From positions 53,190 through 86,895 of the forward strand of contig DBYI01000103.1 in assembly GCA_002310115.1 (NCBI GenBank): a DNA stretch of 33,706 nt, in the 5' to 3' direction. The translations under genes were made by a program, and so were the position numbers. Positions 30,998 to 33,706 of the stretch are shown here, piece after piece; the first letter of the stretch is position 1, and each line of letters starts with the position of its first letter. Source of the stretch: Ruminococcus flavefaciens (GTDB taxonomy: Bacteria > Bacillota > Clostridia > Oscillospirales > Ruminococcaceae). A model generated the notes under the pieces. It saw only the letters and a list, made by a program, of their open reading frames with translations, was not told where the DNA came from and searched no databases.

Positions 30998-33604
30998 ATG
31001 AAACTTTTCAAACGCATGGTCTCAGCAGCAGCTTCGCTGTTCATGCTCACCCCTATAGTTACAGCTTTTCCTTATTCAAAAGCAGAAGCTGCTTCTATCG
31101 TCAACATCTCCCCATATGATACCTATGATATCAACGGAGGAAAGTTTGAAGGCTGGGGAACCTCCCTCTGCTGGTGGGCAAACCGTATCGGATATTCTGA
31201 CACCCTTGCACAACAGGCTGCTGAAACATTTTTCAGCACCGACGGACTTGGACTGAATATTGCCCGTTTCAATATTGGCGGCGGAGATGACCCGTCCCAC
31301 ACCCACATAACAAGAACTGACTCCAATATGCCTGGTTATACAAAGTACAACAATGGCACAGTCACCTACGACTGGAGCGCTGACGCAAATCAGCGCAATG
31401 TGCTCAAACGCTGCATCGAGGCAGCAGGTGATGATATGATAGTGGAGATGTTCTCAAACTCTCCACCATATTATATGACAAACAGCGGATGCAGTTCGGG
31501 AGCAAAGGACTCAAATAACAATAACCTCCGCGATGACAAATATACAGACTTTGCAGAATACTTAGCAGAGGTAACAGCTCATTACGAAAATGACTGGGGC
31601 ATACATGTACAAAGCATAACTCCAATGAACGAACCATACACAAACTACTGGGGAGCCTACAGTAACAAACAGGAAGGCTGTCATTTCGACCAGGGCTCAT
31701 CAATGGACAAGATATATCAGGAGCTCTCCAAATCGCTTAAAAAGCGAGGAATAAATGATATAATCATCAGTGCCTGCGATGAATCTGTAATAGACACAGC
31801 AATAAGCTCTTGGAACAAGCTATCCGACACCACCAAGGCTATTATCGGTCGTATCGATACTCACACATACGGTGGAAGTCAGCGTGCTGAGTTGAAAAAT
31901 ACAGCCATAAACGCTGACAGGAACCTCTGGATGAGCGAAGTTGACGGTGGCTCCACAGCCGGCACAAACGCTGGCGAAATGGGCGCTGCATTATGGCTCG
32001 CAGATCGCATAACCCTTGACTGCAATGAACTTAATTCATCCGCATGGATTTTGTGGCAGGTAATCGATAACCACATTTCCTCAGTTGGAATGAATGGAAA
32101 TAAAGATAAGGGTATGATAAACACACAGGGCGGATACTGGGGCCTTGCCGTTGCAGACCATGATAATAACAGAATAATCCTTACAAAGAAATATTATGCT
32201 ATGGGTCAGTTCTCGCGCTATATACGCCCGGGAATGACAATGCTGAAATGCAGTGGGAACTGCATGGCGGCTCTTGATACCAAGAACAATAAGCTCGTGA
32301 TTGTTGCAACCAACGATGGCTCCTCCGACAAGGACATGGTATTTGACCTTTCTGGCTTTGACAATGCAGGTACTTCCGCACAGGCTATACGTACCAGCAA
32401 TTCTGAGAACTGGAAGGATATTGGCAGAATAAACGTATCTGGCGGAGCTCTTTCTGTCACCCTTGCAAAGCAGTCTGTTACTACATTCATTATTGACGGA
32501 GTAAAAGGCGGAGGTGCACTTTCAGACAAGATAAACGTTACATCAGGAATGCTCAGTGGCTCTGATTCATGGAAGAGTGATACTTCAACAAACTACACCA
32601 AAGCTTTTGATGGTAATATATCCACCTACTTTGACGGTGTTTCCAACGGTTGGGTACAGGCAGACCTCGGCGAAATCTATGACCTCTCAGCTATTGGCTA
32701 TGCTCCACGTGCAGGTTACGAATACCGCATGACTGATGGAATATTCAAGGCTTCCTCAGACGGTATGAACTGGACGACACTTTACACTGTAAAGGGCAAG
32801 CCCACCTCAGGTATGCACTATGTTACTGCACTTTCGGGCAACACAACTGCCCGTTATGTAAGATATGAAGTTCCTACAGGCGCTCCTGCAAACGAGTACA
32901 ACAACGACAGCGATTACTGTGCTAATATTGCAGAGATAGCTTTATACGGAACTCCACACGGTCAATCCTCGCAGTCAGAATATGAAAAGTTTGTCATAAA
33001 GGCATGCACAGGAACTCTCCCATGGCATGATGACGAATCCAACTCCTTTGAAAAAGCTTGTGACAATGATATGAGCACCTATTTCGACGGACTGGAGGGT
33101 GGATATATCATACTTGACCTCGGAAAGCTCTGCACTGTCAAGGAAATCGCATACTGTCCACGAGAAGGCTATGAATATCGCATGATAGGCGGATATTTCA
33201 GCGCTTCTTCTGACGGAACGAACTGGCAAAAGATATATACAGTTGAGAACAAACCAATATATAAAATGAACTTCACGGAAGAGTTCGAAAATCTTACAGC
33301 AAGATATATACGATATGAAGTACCAACAGGAGCTCCAACAAGTCCACTGAACAAGGATAGTGTTTACCTGTGTAACATAGCCGAAGTAGCGGTATACGGC
33401 AAGACAGACTCAGAAGCTATTATCGGCGATGTCAATAACGATGGAGTTATTGATGTTTCAGATCTTGTACACTATCAGCGTTATCTTTTAAAAAATGAAA
33501 AGCTTGCAGTTCCGGAGAATGCTGATATAAATGACGACGGAGTAACAGACATATTCGACAATATAGCCCTTAGACATCTTGTAATTTCCAAGATTACTAA
33601 CTGA
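30998..33604 (+). CDS. GH30 glycosidase (endo-beta-1,6-galactanase type) with two F5/8C modules and dockerin
   Basis: Secreted protein of 868 residues from ATG 30998 (AAAGGAG 8 nt upstream). Order: signal peptide (1-32); GH30 (beta/alpha)8 barrel with beta-sandwich side domain (about 35-505); two tandem discoidin/F5-8C modules, CBM32-like (about 515-660 and 675-800); C-terminal dockerin (GDVNNDGVIDVSDLVHYQRY and ADINDDGVTDIFDNIALRHL). Catalytic acid/base is E212 (TPMNEPYTN) and nucleophile E314 (WMSEVDGG). GWGTSLCWWANR near the start is typical of the GH30_5 branch that cuts beta-1,6-galactan side chains of arabinogalactan; other GH30 activities (glucuronoxylanase, beta-1,6-glucanase) are possible. 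The two F5/8C modules share AYDxxxSTYFDG-type and RYVRYEVPTGAP segments and look like an internal duplication. Confidence 0.92.
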   Translation: MKLFKRMVSAAASLFMLTPIVTAFPYSKAEAASIVNISPYDTYDINGGKFEGWGTSLCWWANRIGYSDTLAQQAAETFFSTDGLGLNIARFNIGGGDDPSHTHITRTDSNMPGYTKYNNGTVTYDWSADANQRNVLKRCIEAAGDDMIVEMFSNSPPYYMTNSGCSSGAKDSNNNNLRDDKYTDFAEYLAEVTAHYENDWGIHVQSITPMNEPYTNYWGAYSNKQEGCHFDQGSSMDKIYQELSKSLKKRGINDIIISACDESVIDTAISSWNKLSDTTKAIIGRIDTHTYGGSQRAELKNTAINADRNLWMSEVDGGSTAGTNAGEMGAALWLADRITLDCNELNSSAWILWQVIDNHISSVGMNGNKDKGMINTQGGYWGLAVADHDNNRIILTKKYYAMGQFSRYIRPGMTMLKCSGNCMAALDTKNNKLVIVATNDGSSDKDMVFDLSGFDNAGTSAQAIRTSNSENWKDIGRINVSGGALSVTLAKQSVTTFIIDGVKGGGALSDKINVTSGMLSGSDSWKSDTSTNYTKAFDGNISTYFDGVSNGWVQADLGEIYDLSAIGYAPRAGYEYRMTDGIFKASSDGMNWTTLYTVKGKPTSGMHYVTALSGNTTARYVRYEVPTGAPANEYNNDSDYCANIAEIALYGTPHGQSSQSEYEKFVIKACTGTLPWHDDESNSFEKACDNDMSTYFDGLEGGYIILDLGKLCTVKEIAYCPREGYEYRMIGGYFSASSDGTNWQKIYTVENKPIYKMNFTEEFENLTARYIRYEVPTGAPTSPLNKDSVYLCNIAEVAVYGKTDSEAIIGDVNNDGVIDVSDLVHYQRYLLKNEKLAVPENADINDDGVTDIFDNIALRHLVISKITN

Positions 33605-33641
33605 CCATAACATGTATATTCGATTAACCAGTGAATATAAT

Positions 33642-33686
33642 ATGAGCATTCTGCTCACAAAAAAGGCACTCACGCTGAGTGCCTTT
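33642..33686 (+). terminator. Tandem hairpins ending the GH30 transcript
   Basis: TGAGCA-TTC-TGCTCA (33642-33656), then AAAGGCACTCA, loop CGC, TGAGTGCCTTT (33662-33686). The second is an 11-bp terminator stem ending in a short T run. Confidence 0.75.
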
Positions 33687-33706
33687 CAGCCTGTCAAAAA
33701 AGCCCC

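Noticed and set aside
1..33706. tRNA, rRNA, riboswitch or prophage genes
   Set aside because: No segment showed a tRNA cloverleaf, rRNA-like sequence, recognisable riboswitch core, or phage structural/integrase proteins on reading by eye; a covariance-model scan would be needed to exclude small RNAs.

Overview
The window looks like chromosome from a cellulosome-producing ruminococcus of the Ruminococcus flavefaciens type (Firmicutes, Oscillospiraceae). Evidence: at least six dockerin-bearing secreted proteins; dockerins with the loop pattern and 'ANPNKYG' segment I associate with R. flavefaciens; Thr-rich linkers; low-to-moderate GC; strong AGGAGG ribosome sites; and sigma-A promoters that are easy to read. 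Species assignment is inference. I saw no rRNA, tRNA, CRISPR array or cohesin/scaffoldin gene.

Layout. Positions 1-175 hold the 3' end of an IS200/IS605-type element: the frameshifted tail of tnpB plus its right-end hairpin. It abuts the 3' end of the first dockerin gene. From 187 to 9967 the minus strand carries a dockerin protein built of three GH11-like modules (187-2457), a related one-module gene broken by an in-frame stop (2506-4248), a serpin with an internal dockerin (4418-6334) and a GH127-type beta-L-arabinofuranosidase with dockerin (6614-9967). After a DUF6678-like gene (10248) and a lipoprotein gene (11162) comes a trimodular GH11 xylanase-CBM22-CE3 acetylxylan esterase with dockerin (11833-14667, minus). 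Divergent from it is a second three-module GH11-like dockerin protein (15177-17714).

From 17893 to 23791 the content is mostly cellular: a YczE-like membrane protein, two paralogous lipid-anchored class B penicillin-binding proteins separated by a TfoX-N gene, thrH and nadE. The stretch 23880-26540 is visibly AT-rich, gene-poor and flanked by strong terminators. It carries a LicD-type transferase and a cytidylyltransferase, which fits choline or polyol-phosphate decoration of a surface polymer, plus decayed reading frames. An LRR_5 (BspA-like) protein, an ABC exporter pair (FtsX-type permease plus ATPase) and a dockerin-bearing GH30 with two F5/8C (CBM32-like) modules close the window.

How the genes fit together (inference): the dockerin proteins form a dispersed arabinoxylan/arabinogalactan tool set. 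Xylan backbone cleavage and deacetylation come from GH11-CE3, arabinose removal from GH127, and probable beta-1,6-galactan attack from GH30. A serpin would protect the complex from proteases. The most novel element is the family of multi-module GH11-like dockerin proteins, in which catalytic glutamates are lost module by module. They may be cellulosome-anchored xylan-binding or decoy proteins rather than xylanases. Most genes have their own promoter and terminator, so the window is largely monocistronic.
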